Assembly: GCF_001936595.1 (NCBI RefSeq)
Contig: NZ_MLBG01000031.1
Span: 1-40,766 of the forward strand
Origin: Desulfovibrio sp. DV
GTDB taxonomy: Bacteria > Desulfobacterota > Desulfovibrionia > Desulfovibrionales > Desulfovibrionaceae
Direction of reading: 5' to 3'
Length of the DNA: 40,766 nucleotides
In this document: piece after piece, positions 33,192 to 40,766 of the stretch
Layout of the letters: each line of letters starts with the position of its first letter
Position numbering within the stretch: position 1 is the first letter of the stretch
Notes under the pieces: model-generated
What the model saw: the letters and a program-made list of their open reading frames with translations, nothing else
Database searches by the model: none
What the model was told of the DNA's origin: nothing
Program-made: the position numbers and the translations under genes

Positions 33192-34001
33192 ATGCCGCCA
33201 ACCGGTAAATCCATTCGGGAAGATTTGGCCCGGGCCAAGTCCGCGTACGCAAAAAACGACGAACTGCGCGCCGTGCAGCTCGTAGCCGTATCCTTGCGCT
33301 CGTTTCTGGCCGTCAAACTTCCGGGCAGCGAACGCACCCCCATTGAGGGCCTTTTGCGCGAAAGCCTCTCCAACATCAGCAAACTGCCAAGCGTCAAGAA
33401 ATACGTGCCAAACGGCATCCCCTACACCAAGGGCCAAGAGCAAAAGCTGGCTGCCTTCACGATCTCCCTGGCCCAAAAGATCGAAGCCGATCTGGCCGAC
33501 GAAGGCCTTGACGCCATGCGCCAGCGCAAGCTTCGCATCGACCATGCCATCATCAAGGGAACCAAGCTGTTGGCAGAGGGCAACCTCTTGGAAGCCCAAC
33601 GCAATTTTCGCGCGGCAGTGGATGAATACGTCGATGAGAAGGGGCTTTTTCCGCTTATTGCCTCGCGCCTGATCGATGCCGGGCAGTACAAGGCCGCCTT
33701 TGAATACCTCAAGCGGGCCATCGACGAATCGCCCGAAAATCCCAGAATTTATGATTTTCTGATCCTGGCCGGCAGCAAGGGCGAGGAATGGGCAACGGTG
33801 GAACGGCTGCTCCTTGAGGGCAAACCGCGCAGCGGCTCCCTGCCGCTCTACGACCAGACCCTGGCCCTGGCCGCCTCCCGGCTCGGCCACTGGGATCTGG
33901 CCCGCTCGGCCGCAACCCAGGCCCTGACCGCCGATCCGAAACTGGAAGAGGCCAAGCGGGTCCTGGCCGCTGTTCACAAGCAGGCTGAAGGCAGCGCCTA
34001 G
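33192..34001 (+). CDS. TPR-type repeat protein
   Basis: The 269-residue cytoplasmic protein has tetratricopeptide-like helical pairs in its second half, for example LLAEGNLLEAQRNFRAAVDE, DAGQYKAAFEYLKRAIDESP and RLGHWDLARSAATQALTADP. The N-terminal 100 residues are helical and charged (DLARAKSAYAKNDELRAVQL), with no recognised domain. There is no signal peptide. AAGGA precedes the ATG at 33192, which I prefer to the start at 33024 inside the end of polA. It follows polA by 131 bp and may share its transcript. It probably acts as a protein-protein adaptor; the partner is unknown. Confidence 0.75.
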   Translation: MPPTGKSIREDLARAKSAYAKNDELRAVQLVAVSLRSFLAVKLPGSERTPIEGLLRESLSNISKLPSVKKYVPNGIPYTKGQEQKLAAFTISLAQKIEADLADEGLDAMRQRKLRIDHAIIKGTKLLAEGNLLEAQRNFRAAVDEYVDEKGLFPLIASRLIDAGQYKAAFEYLKRAIDESPENPRIYDFLILAGSKGEEWATVERLLLEGKPRSGSLPLYDQTLALAASRLGHWDLARSAATQALTADPKLEEAKRVLAAVHKQAEGSA

Positions 34002-35074
34002 CGGCCGGAGAACCGGGCCAGGGCGGCGACCAGGGCTCGAGCATGGCCGGGCCAGGCCCGGGCCAACAGCGCCGCCTCGTCCTCGGGACACGGCCAGCCA
34101 AGGCCACTGCCGGCCCGGGCCAGTTCCTCAGGCGAAAACGAACCCAGAAAGTCCAGGATGCCGCGTTGGGTTTCGGCCGCAAGCCCCTGGGCCGCCAGTC
34201 CCGAGACAAAGCCCTGCACTGCCGTCTCGGCCACATCCTCGCCAGCCAGCACCAGTTCCCCCACGCCTTCCACCCGGTCCAGACGCATACGCAGGGTCAT
34301 GTTGGTGAAAAAGGCCAGGGCCGCCAGCTTGTCGGCGAGTTGCCCGGCCTCGGTAAAATCCTGCCCGGCTCCGTAACCGCGAACGGTAATAAGCCGCACG
34401 GCAACCGCCTCTCCGGCCACCCTGGCCACGAAATCCCCGGCCGCGTGGTGCCACGGGCCGATGCCGGCCCCGGTGTCGGCATGGTAATAGCGCGTGAGGA
34501 TGTGGGCCGCCTGCCGGTAGATCTCCAGGGCGGGCCGGGCCTCCAGGCTGCGCTCGCCGGCATCGTAGTCCCAGAGCCGGACCCGGCCGGTCCCGTCCTG
34601 GTGAAATTCATGAAAGCCGGCAAACCAGTCCTCGAGCAGGAACGCCATCCCGCCGGATGTGGCAAAGGCATGGGGACAGGGCAGATAGTCCGGCGTAAAA
34701 TGCGTACGCAGGCCGGCCAGCAATCCGGCCTCCTGTTCGAGCAGGGCGACAGCGGCCGGGGTGGCGGCCACGTTGACGCACAGCTTCACCTCGACCCCGC
34801 CCCCCCGCACGGTCAGGCTGGCCGGATGATACAAGGCCCCATGCTTCTCTGCCCGGATGACCAGTGCATCGATCCCGGTTCCCGCTGCCGGACAACCAGC
34901 GGCGACGAGGGCGGCCAGCAATGCCGCCCGGGCCTCGCCGCAGGCAAAGGCCTCCAATCCGGCAAAATAGGTTTCATAGGTCAGGCCGTCGCCGCCTTCC
35001 ACAGCGACCGCCCCGAGTTCGGGCCGATAGTCCAGCAGGCCTTGCGGCGAAGCGATCTGGCGGGTGATGCTCAT
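33998..35074 (-). CDS. Unknown protein with a possible kinase-like N-lobe
   Basis: I do not recognise a family for this 358-residue cytoplasmic protein. Its middle resembles the small lobe of APH- or protein-kinase folds. It has a strand with a lysine (K97 in VEVKLCVNV), a helix with E113 and E115 (LLEQEAGLL), and a hinge-like hydrophobic strand (MAFLLEDWFAGFHEF, about 143-157). A possible catalytic region lies around HAD (198-200) or D214, but no HxDxxxxN motif is clear. It lies 172 bp downstream of the dsrN-like gene in the same direction and overlaps the convergent TPR gene by 4 bp. The kinase resemblance is tentative. Confidence 0.7.
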   Translation of the reverse strand: MSITRQIASPQGLLDYRPELGAVAVEGGDGLTYETYFAGLEAFACGEARAALLAALVAAGCPAAGTGIDALVIRAEKHGALYHPASLTVRGGGVEVKLCVNVAATPAAVALLEQEAGLLAGLRTHFTPDYLPCPHAFATSGGMAFLLEDWFAGFHEFHQDGTGRVRLWDYDAGERSLEARPALEIYRQAAHILTRYYHADTGAGIGPWHHAAGDFVARVAGEAVAVRLITVRGYGAGQDFTEAGQLADKLAALAFFTNMTLRMRLDRVEGVGELVLAGEDVAETAVQGFVSGLAAQGLAAETQRGILDFLGSFSPEELARAGSGLGWPCPEDEAALLARAWPGHARALVAALARFSGR

Positions 35075-35246
35075 CGGGGGCTCCTTGGCGGCAAGGGACA
35101 GATGTGGAAAGAGGGCGCGGCCGGAACGATACGCCTCGGGAAAACAGCCGAAGAAAGCGTGCGTTGCTCCCTTGGGTCCGCGTCACAGCCCAGGGGCCAC
35201 ACTGCGGCCAGGGGCAAGGCCACAGGGGAAACCGTCCGGGCGGGTA

Positions 35247-36668
35247 TCAGCCCCGTGCAGTGCAGCGGGCCAGGGCGGCAGCCACAAAATGGTCGGCCCA
35301 ATGGGGTGCGCCGTCGGCGTGGATGTGGGTGTAGGCGGCAAAGGTATTGGCCGTGACCAGACCGTCCAGGCCGTCGAGCATCCCCACGCCGCGCTCCATG
35401 GCCAGGGCAAAGGCCTCGGCTCCGGGCAGGCCCGGACCGGTGCCGGAGCAGGTCCCAAGCGCGGCCTGGCATTTGGAATAATGAAATTCATGGCCGCGAA
35501 GGACCGTGCCCACGGGATGGTAGGGGTTGTCCCTGACCACCCGGGCCACGCTGTAGCCCAGGCCTTGCGGCCGGGCGCACAGGGTCGTCGTCACCGGAAA
35601 GACGCCGGCCATGGGGTAGACCGTGCCGGCAATGTCGAGCCCCTGGCACAGGTACATAAACCCGCCGCACTCGGCGTAAATGGGCAGGCCGTCGGCGGAG
35701 AGGTCCCGCACCCGGTCGCGCACCACGGCATTGGCGGCCAGGGCCTCGACATGGGTTTCCGGGAACCCGCCGCCGAGATACAGGCCGTCCAGCTTTGGCC
35801 AGGGCGCGGCATCGAGGATGCTGACCGTGACCAGCCGGGCTCCGGCCCGCTCCAGGGCTTCGAGATTTTCCGGATAGTAAAACCACAGGGCGGCGTCGCG
35901 CACCACGCCGATGACCGGCCGGGTCCCATCGCCCCGGGGGGCGGGCCGGACCGGCGGGGCGGCCTCGGCCAGGGCCGGCGCGGCCCGGGCAATGGCCAGC
36001 AGGCGGTCCAGATCGACATTGTCCCGGATCACAGCGGCAATGCCGTCCAAAATGGGGTCCACGGCGTCCTGTTCGCGGTTGGACACCAGCCCCATGTGGC
36101 GTTCGGGAATGGGATTGACGGAAATTTTCGGCAGTAAGCCAAGCACCGGCACCCCGGCCAGGGATTCAATGGCCTCGCGCAGGATGTCGCGGTGGCGCGG
36201 ACCGGCGGTGCGGTTTAAGACCACGCCGGCCAGATGGAGCCCGGGCTCGAAGGCGGCCACGCCGGCCACGATGGCGGCCGCGGTGCGGGTCATTTTGGTG
36301 GCGTCGAGGATGAGTACGACCGGGGCGGCCAGGGAGCGGGCCAGGGCAGCGGTGGAGCAGGAGCCGGCCACGTCCATGCCGTCGAAGATGCCGCGGTTGC
36401 CTTCGATGATGCTGATGTCGCCGTCGGCGGATTTTTCGAGGAAAAGTGAGGGAATCCGGTCCGGGGGCAATAAGAAAGGGTCCAGATTGGTGGCGTCGTG
36501 GCCGGCGGCAAGGCCGAGCCAGGCGGCGTCGATGTAATCCGGACCCTTTTTAAAAGGGCGGACTCGCAGACCCGCAGTGGCCAAAGCCCGGCAGATGCCG
36601 AGGGAGAGGATCGTCTTTCCGGCCCCCCCGGAGAGTCCGGCCAGGACCAGACGCGGGCGATAGTTCAC
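35247..36668 (-). CDS. dsrN: CbiA-family cobyrinate/siroheme a,c-diamide synthase, probably DsrN
   Basis: The 473-residue protein has the CbiA layout. An N-terminal P-loop amidoligase domain (GGAGKTILSLGICRALA, FKKGPDYIDAAW, GIFDGM) is joined to a C-terminal glutaminase domain (LYLGGGFPETHVEAL, nucleophile cysteine in YAECGGFMYL, and HEFHYS). CbiA amidates the a and c side chains of cobyrinate in vitamin B12 synthesis. Homologues encoded beside dsrAB (DsrN in Allochromatium vinosum, cobB-1 after dsrABD in Desulfovibrio vulgaris) amidate siroheme, giving the siroamide cofactor of DsrAB. The location behind dsrABD argues for this role, though a B12 role is not excluded. The start is a GTG at 36668 with a weak ribosome site. 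The gap of 159 bp to dsrD holds no gene. Confidence 0.85.
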   Translation of the reverse strand: MNYRPRLVLAGLSGGAGKTILSLGICRALATAGLRVRPFKKGPDYIDAAWLGLAAGHDATNLDPFLLPPDRIPSLFLEKSADGDISIIEGNRGIFDGMDVAGSCSTAALARSLAAPVVLILDATKMTRTAAAIVAGVAAFEPGLHLAGVVLNRTAGPRHRDILREAIESLAGVPVLGLLPKISVNPIPERHMGLVSNREQDAVDPILDGIAAVIRDNVDLDRLLAIARAAPALAEAAPPVRPAPRGDGTRPVIGVVRDAALWFYYPENLEALERAGARLVTVSILDAAPWPKLDGLYLGGGFPETHVEALAANAVVRDRVRDLSADGLPIYAECGGFMYLCQGLDIAGTVYPMAGVFPVTTTLCARPQGLGYSVARVVRDNPYHPVGTVLRGHEFHYSKCQAALGTCSGTGPGLPGAEAFALAMERGVGMLDGLDGLVTANTFAAYTHIHADGAPHWADHFVAAALARCTARG

Positions 36669-36827
36669 GGCGCGTGTCTTTGGGCGCGCATTGCGGCGCG
36701 TCGGAGAGTTCGGGTTTCACGAGCAGGTCCCACAAAGGCCAAGAGGGCACATCGGGAACGGCAAAGTTCGAGGCGTGCCGCCAAAGCCGAAAGATCCGAC
36801 TCGCAAAACGCTTCGCGCCGCTTTGGG

Positions 36828-37055
36828 CTATTCTTCTTCGGCCTTCTGCTTGCCGGCGCCGGTCAAGCCGTACATGGTCGTGGAGCCGCTCGACCAGAAT
36901 TCCAGCTTGCCTTCGTTGACCAGCTCGGTGAGGACTTTTTTGACTTCGCGCTGCTTTTTGTCCGGAAAAACCTTGCAAAGATCGCTGAAGTAGAACTTGG
37001 ACTTGCCAGTTTTCCCCGTAAGGAATTCGAGAACTTGCTCTTTCTCGGAAGGCAT
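36828..37055 (-). CDS. dsrD: DsrD, small winged-helix activator of dissimilatory sulfite reductase
   Basis: The 75-residue protein matches DsrD of sulfate reducers (FYFSDLCKVFPDKKQREVKK, then VNEGKLEFWSSGSTTMYGL). It folds as a winged helix, yet published work shows it binds DsrAB and stimulates sulfite reduction rather than acting as a classical regulator. It is encoded just after dsrB, 57 bp away across a perfect hairpin. An AGAGGGGA stretch precedes the ATG. Confidence 0.95.
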   Translation of the reverse strand: MPSEKEQVLEFLTGKTGKSKFYFSDLCKVFPDKKQREVKKVLTELVNEGKLEFWSSGSTTMYGLTGAGKQKAEEE

Positions 37056-37075
37056 AGCGTCCCCTCTTTGTTTGT

Positions 37076-37105
37076 TTCCGGGCGGGGATCGCTCCCCGCC
37101 CGGAA
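37076..37105 (-). promoter_or_regulatory. Perfect intercistronic hairpin between dsrB and dsrD
   Basis: Arms 37076-37088 and 37093-37105 form a perfect 13-bp stem with a four-base loop. The stem begins 7 bp after the dsrB stop codon and ends 20 bp before the dsrD start. On the minus strand the downstream bases are A-rich (37075 downward reads as AAACAAACAAAG), not a T run, so this is not a plain terminator. It is a candidate mRNA processing or 3'-stabilising element for dsrAB. Confidence 0.7.
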
Positions 37106-37112
37106 GTTGTTA

Positions 37113-38276
37113 TTAAGCCTCGATGTGCTTGGTGAACTTGAACTGGGTGCTCTGGCGCCACGTGTAGTAGGCCGGATCACGGAAGTCATCGATGCAGTGG
37201 TGGGTGAACTCCAGGTCGCACAGCTCGAAGAACTTCTCCCAGCCAATGCGCTCGGCCCACTCGCCCAGGCGCTCGTACTTGCGAGCTTCCTTGGCGTACA
37301 CTTCGACGATCTGCTTGACCATCTTGGTCAGCGTCGGCCAGCGGGGCGGCTCGTTGGGGATAAAGGCCACAACGACCTTGGAGAACTTGGGCATGGAGAT
37401 GCGGTTGGACACCTTGCCGCCGACCATGAGCACGATGCCGTCACCCTCGCCGGAAGCGAGCGGCATGGCCGGGCACATGGTGTAGCAGTTGCCGCAGTAC
37501 ATGCAGCGCGAGGCGTTAACGGCAACGGAGTTGACCTTCTTGCCGTCGATCTCGACCTTGGCCGGCTTGATGGCGCCGGTGGGGCAGGCGGAGACAGCCA
37601 GGGGCACTTCGCAGATGTTGTCCAGGCGGTCGTGCTCGACGATGGGGGGCTTGCGGTGGATGCCGACGATACCGATGTCGGAGCAGTGCACCGCGCCGCA
37701 CATGTTGAGGCAGCAGGCCAGCGAGATGCGGACCATGGCCGGCAGGGTCATGGACTGGAAGTACTCGAACATGTCGTCCATGACAGCCTTGACCGGGCCG
37801 GAGGCGTCGGTGGCCGGGGTGTGGCAGTGGGCGTAACCCTGGGTGTGGACGATGTTGGAGACGCAGGCGCCGGTGCCGCCGACCGGGAACTTGAAGCTGC
37901 CGCCAGCGAACTTGCGGGAAGCCAGATCGGCCAGCAGGCCGTCAAGAGCGGCTTCGGTCTCGACCATGAACTCCACGTTGTTACGCGTGGTGAAGCGCAG
38001 GTGGCCGCCGCAATGCTTCTCGGCGATCTCGCAGATCTCGCGGATGTGCGTGACGCTCATGAGGCGGGCAGCGCCGACGCGCACGGTGTAGACCACGTCG
38101 CCGGACAGGCCGACATGCTTGAGCACGCCGGGTTTGACGATCTCGTGGTAGTCCCACGCGCCTTTGTTTTTCTTGATGACCGGCGGATAGAACTCCTCGA
38201 AATGACGAGGACCGATATCCGTGATCCGGTTTTCCATGGGCTTGTCGGGATTGTATCCGGAAGAGATGAATGCCAT
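37113..38276 (-). CDS. dsrB: DsrB, beta subunit of dissimilatory sulfite reductase
   Basis: The 387-residue protein has the siroheme-[4Fe-4S] half of the sulfite reductase fold. A cysteine-rich cluster site is visible in [14 protein letters not shown] (about residues 185-198), and an inserted ferredoxin domain ([21 protein letters not shown]) follows. It pairs with DsrA in a heterotetramer that reduces sulfite. The product is transferred to DsrC, which is not encoded in this window. It starts 16 bp after the dsrA stop. The length and cluster motifs fit the family. Confidence 0.97.
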   Translation of the reverse strand: MAFISSGYNPDKPMENRITDIGPRHFEEFYPPVIKKNKGAWDYHEIVKPGVLKHVGLSGDVVYTVRVGAARLMSVTHIREICEIAEKHCGGHLRFTTRNNVEFMVETEAALDGLLADLASRKFAGGSFKFPVGGTGACVSNIVHTQGYAHCHTPATDASGPVKAVMDDMFEYFQSMTLPAMVRISLACCLNMCGAVHCSDIGIVGIHRKPPIVEHDRLDNICEVPLAVSACPTGAIKPAKVEIDGKKVNSVAVNASRCMYCGNCYTMCPAMPLASGEGDGIVLMVGGKVSNRISMPKFSKVVVAFIPNEPPRWPTLTKMVKQIVEVYAKEARKYERLGEWAERIGWEKFFELCDLEFTHHCIDDFRDPAYYTWRQSTQFKFTKHIEA

Positions 38277-38292
38277 TTCTTATGTCCCCCGC

Positions 38293-39606
38293 TTATCTCA
38301 TGTGTCTCTGGCGATAGGCCTTTTCGTCATGGGCAAAGCCGCCGGGCACTTCCTCTTCCTTGAAGAAGATGTACGGGTTGGAGCGCGGCTCTTTGACATG
38401 CTGCGGCATAGCCTTGATGTTGGTGACCTCGAGCAGCTTCTGGAAGGACAGACGCTTCATGGTCTCGCCCACGCGCTCGCGGTTCTTGCCTTCTTCCATC
38501 CACCAGTCCCAAATGTTCTCGATGACTTCTTTGATCTCGTCGTAGGGCTTTTCGACCACGACGAAGGGAACGAGCAGCGAGGACATCTGGGCGCCGTCAA
38601 GGATGGGGGCCTTGGCGCCGAGCAGGATCGAGGTGCCGGTTTCTTTGCCGATCTTGACCGCTGCGGGCATGGTGTTGATGCAGTGCATGCAACGGGTGCA
38701 GTTGGCATTGTCAATGGACAGCTTGGCGCCGTCGTAGCTCATGCAGCCGGTGGGGCAGCGATCCACGACTTCCTTGACGATGTCGAACTTGCCCCAGTCG
38801 CGGCCGGAGTGGGAGCCGCCGCCCGGCTTGAACTCGCCGGCGACATAGGCCTTCACGCGATCCTGGTCGATGCGGATGTCGTCCTTCCAGGTGCCGATGA
38901 CCGAGAAGTCGGAACGGGCGATGGAAGCGACGCAGCCGTTGGGGCAGCCGTCGAACTTGAACTTGAACTTGTAGGGGAAGGCCGGACGGTGCAGCTCGTC
39001 CTGGTAGTCATTGGTCAGGGTGTGGCACAGGTCCTGGGTGTCGTAGCAGGCGAATTCGCAGCGCGACTGGCCGAGGCAGTCAGCCGGGGTGCGCAGGTTG
39101 CCGCCCGAGCCGCCGAGGTCGGTGTTCATCTTGTGGGTGACGTCGAAGAAAATTTCTTCCAGCTGCGGGGTGGTGGTGCCGAGCAGCACGATGTCACCGG
39201 TGGAGCCGTGCATGTTGGTCAGGCCGGAACCGCGCAGGTCCCAGATGTCCATGATGCCGCGCAGGTAATCAGCGGTGTAGTACTTGCCGGAGGGCTGGGC
39301 CAGACGCACGGTGTGGAAGTGGGCAACGCCCGGGAACATCTCGGGCTGGTCGCAGTAACGGCCGATGACGCCGCCGCCGTAACCGAAAACGCCCACGATG
39401 CCGCCGTGCTTCCAGTGGGTCTCTTTGTCCTTGAAGGAGAGTTCCAGCACGCCGAGCAGATCGTCAGGGCAGTCAACGGGAGTCTGGTAATCCAGGCCGT
39501 CGGGGTTAGCGGCCCGATGGGCTGCTTCCTGTTTGATGTCGGACACGAAGCTGGGCCAGGGCCCAGTTTCGAGCTGGTCCAACAAGGGAGTTTGGTGTTT
39601 CGCCAT
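38293..39606 (-). CDS. dsrA: DsrA, alpha subunit of dissimilatory sulfite reductase
   Basis: The 437-residue protein carries the siroheme-cluster cysteines in CEFACYDTQDLCH and DGCPNGCVASIARSDFSVIG, and a ferredoxin domain (CPTGCMSYDG, CTRCMHCINTMP). It forms the alpha2beta2 enzyme with DsrB in the cytoplasm and is the terminal reductase of sulfate respiration. The ATG at 39606 follows GGAGGA. It is the first gene of the operon dsrA-B-D-dsrN, read to the left. A YkgJ-like gene is divergent from it. Confidence 0.98.
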   Translation of the reverse strand: MAKHQTPLLDQLETGPWPSFVSDIKQEAAHRAANPDGLDYQTPVDCPDDLLGVLELSFKDKETHWKHGGIVGVFGYGGGVIGRYCDQPEMFPGVAHFHTVRLAQPSGKYYTADYLRGIMDIWDLRGSGLTNMHGSTGDIVLLGTTTPQLEEIFFDVTHKMNTDLGGSGGNLRTPADCLGQSRCEFACYDTQDLCHTLTNDYQDELHRPAFPYKFKFKFDGCPNGCVASIARSDFSVIGTWKDDIRIDQDRVKAYVAGEFKPGGGSHSGRDWGKFDIVKEVVDRCPTGCMSYDGAKLSIDNANCTRCMHCINTMPAAVKIGKETGTSILLGAKAPILDGAQMSSLLVPFVVVEKPYDEIKEVIENIWDWWMEEGKNRERVGETMKRLSFQKLLEVTNIKAMPQHVKEPRSNPYIFFKEEEVPGGFAHDEKAYRQRHMR

Positions 39607-39750
39607 TTGCTTCCTCCAGTGGGGTTTGAAGAGTTACCGCCTTAACCAGCTAACACGCGCTCCGTGCGGGCTTGCGCGCCGCTTAGGGCGCCCTCCCCAC
39701 CGACCGACCCTGCTCGCCGACGTGTGGGGTGTTATTCATTTGGGGGTCTC

Positions 39751-39774
39751 TGAACGAAACGTGAACTTTTGAAC
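39751..39774. promoter_or_regulatory. Three direct copies of TGAAC near the dsrA transcription start
   Basis: TGAAC occurs at 39751-39755, 39762-39766 and 39770-39774. The first two are 11 bp apart, about one helical turn. They lie 145-168 bp upstream of the dsrA ATG, next to where transcription would begin from the proposed promoter. A regulator binding site is possible. The evidence is only the repeat pattern. Confidence 0.3.
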
Positions 39775-39785
39775 AATCGCTCCCG

Positions 39786-39814
39786 ATCTAAAATGACAAC
39801 AGCCGTTATGTCAA
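39786..39814 (-). promoter_or_regulatory. Probable sigma-70-type promoter of dsrABD-dsrN
   Basis: On the minus strand TTGACA (39814-39809) is followed after 17 bp by TTAGAT (39791-39786). The -35 box is perfect and the -10 box is weak. The start would be near 39779, giving a 5' leader of about 170 bases that is GC-rich in its middle. The whole divergent gap 39607-39955 (349 bp) between dsrA and the YkgJ-like gene holds no gene. Confidence 0.5.
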
Positions 39815-39955
39815 CGGCAAACCGGGCTTAGAGCGAGAACTCCCGGAACATTGTCCCTATCACGAGACCCCCCTCGTTGCAAAGCCTATTTCCTGCCAGC
39901 CCAGAACCACGGCCCAAAACTTGCCAAACGCCGCCTTTTGAACCATCACCCCCCC

Positions 39956-40609
39956 ATGCCGTCGCCCACCCCTGCCCCGACCTGCCGCCGCTGCGGCCGC
40001 TGCTGCCGCCTGGGCGGTCCGGCCCTGCACGCGGCCGATCTGCCGCTCATCCACCAGGGCCGCCTCACCCCGGCCCAACTGGTCACCCTGCGCCGGGGGG
40101 AAGGAGTCACCGACAACGTCGCCGGCACGGTCGGGCCCTCCCCGGCCGAGCTGGTCAAGGTGCGGCCCGTAGCCGGCGGCCGGGCCTGCCTGCTCTATCG
40201 CGACCCGCCGGCCTGCGCCATCCACGATGCCGGCCCGCTGGAATGCCGCGCCCTTTTTTGCGACGATCCGGCCGCCCTGGCCGCCCTCTACGCCGCCGAC
40301 CGCCTCACCCGGGCCGACCTCATCGAACCGGGCAGCGCCCTGGCCGAGTTGTGCGCCCATCACGAGGCCGAGACGGATCTGGCCCGGCTGGCCGGGCTGT
40401 GCCGGCTGGCTGCCGCCGGCGATCAGGCCGCCCGGGAACAGGTTGCCGCCCTGGCCCGCTTCGACGCCGCCATGCGCGAACTCCTCCCGGCCCGCCTCGG
40501 CCTGGACCCGGACACCCTGCCCTTCTATCTCGGCCGGCCCCTGGCCGAGGCCCTGCCCGCCCTGCGCGCCGCCGTCATCCCGGGCGGCCTTTACAAGCGC
40601 CGGCCATAA
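39956..40609 (+). CDS. YkgJ-family cysteine-cluster protein
   Basis: The 217-residue protein has the Zn/Fe-chelating cluster pattern of the YkgJ/CxxCxxCC family. It begins with CRRCGRCCRLGG (residues about 10-21) and continues with CLLYRDPPACAIHDAGPLECRALFCDD (about 80-106), so six or more cysteines are spaced for metal binding. The C-terminal half is alanine-rich helix with no further motif. I chose the ATG at 39956. The upstream in-frame start at 39851 adds residues that look non-coding. No strong ribosome site is visible. The gene is divergent from dsrA; the family function is not established. Confidence 0.75.
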   Translation: MPSPTPAPTCRRCGRCCRLGGPALHAADLPLIHQGRLTPAQLVTLRRGEGVTDNVAGTVGPSPAELVKVRPVAGGRACLLYRDPPACAIHDAGPLECRALFCDDPAALAALYAADRLTRADLIEPGSALAELCAHHEAETDLARLAGLCRLAAAGDQAAREQVAALARFDAAMRELLPARLGLDPDTLPFYLGRPLAEALPALRAAVIPGGLYKRRP

Positions 40610-40662
40610 GCCTACATCCGAACCTGCCAGTTTTGCCGGCGCTCCGGCCTGGGGGAGTTCAC

Positions 40663-40766
40663 ATGATGTTCAAAGCCTTGCTTGTCAGCCTCTGCCTCTT
40701 TTTCGCGTCGCCGCTGGCCGTCGTTTCAGCGGCCGATTCCCGGCACACCTTCGGCAAATACAGTTT
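40663..40766 (+). CDS. Exported protein, 5' part only (cut by the window edge)
   Basis: Only the first 34 codons are in the window. They encode a signal peptide (MMFKALLVSLCLFFASPLAV, then VSAADS with likely cleavage after SAA or VSA). GGGGGAG precedes two adjacent start codons at 40663 and 40666. The second has the better distance to the ribosome site. The mature protein cannot be identified. It follows the YkgJ-like gene by 53 bp in the same direction. Confidence 0.7.
   Translation, partial: MMFKALLVSLCLFFASPLAVVSAADSRHTFGKYS

Noticed and set aside
19362-39606. A dsrC gene within or between the dsr loci
   Set aside because: No open frame in the window shows the DsrC C-terminal conserved cysteines or fold sequence, so it must be encoded elsewhere.

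Overview
The window is high-GC DNA from a sulfate-reducing bacterium of the Desulfovibrionaceae; a Solidesulfovibrio or Desulfovibrio-type genome is my inference. The main evidence is two loci for dissimilatory sulfite reduction: the membrane complex dsrMKJOP (19362-24460, minus strand) and the sulfite reductase operon dsrABD with a CbiA-family amidase, probably dsrN (35247-39606, minus strand). I found no rRNA, tRNA, CRISPR array, integrase or transposase gene.

Layout. 1-4873: trmO, an unknown membrane protein, a chemoreceptor with two tandem Cache modules, and a single-domain response regulator. 4874-5416: a 543-bp convergent intergenic region full of large palindromes (REP-like mosaic). 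5417-11552 (minus): a housekeeping run tsaB, rseP, dxr, an unknown 504-residue protein, cdsA and an unknown 163-residue protein. Translational overlaps tie the tsaB-rseP and dxr-unknown pairs. 11683-13720 (plus): histidine kinase, receiver protein and methyltransferase coupled by two ATGA overlaps. 13806-18382: an OmpA-domain envelope protein, a PabB-PabC fusion, dapF and a VOC protein.

18393-19225 is a conspicuously AT-rich two-gene island encoding a small four-helix membrane protein and an exported cysteine-rich protein. It lies just past the terminator of dsrMKJOP. The dsrMKJOP operon is led by a gene for an RsbRD_N-like protein. Divergent from it is a small protein built of two internally duplicated winged-helix-like modules. 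The intergenic region between them carries three copies of an 8-bp motif, two of them forming a palindrome, so this may be an undescribed dsr regulator and its operator.

25716-34001: an amphi-Trp protein, pncC, serS (with a long leader hairpin), a tiny membrane protein, a TolC-type outer membrane channel divergent from polA (whose proofreading site is degenerate), and a TPR protein. 33998-40766: an unknown, possibly kinase-like protein, then dsrN-dsrD-dsrB-dsrA on the minus strand. Divergent from dsrA are a YkgJ-type cysteine-cluster protein and the start of an exported protein cut by the window edge.

In function, DsrAB reduces sulfite with DsrC as partner (no dsrC is in this window), DsrD activates DsrAB, DsrN probably amidates the siroheme, and DsrMKJOP links the menaquinone pool to DsrC reduction. 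The regulatory elements around these operons are the most interesting parts of the window.
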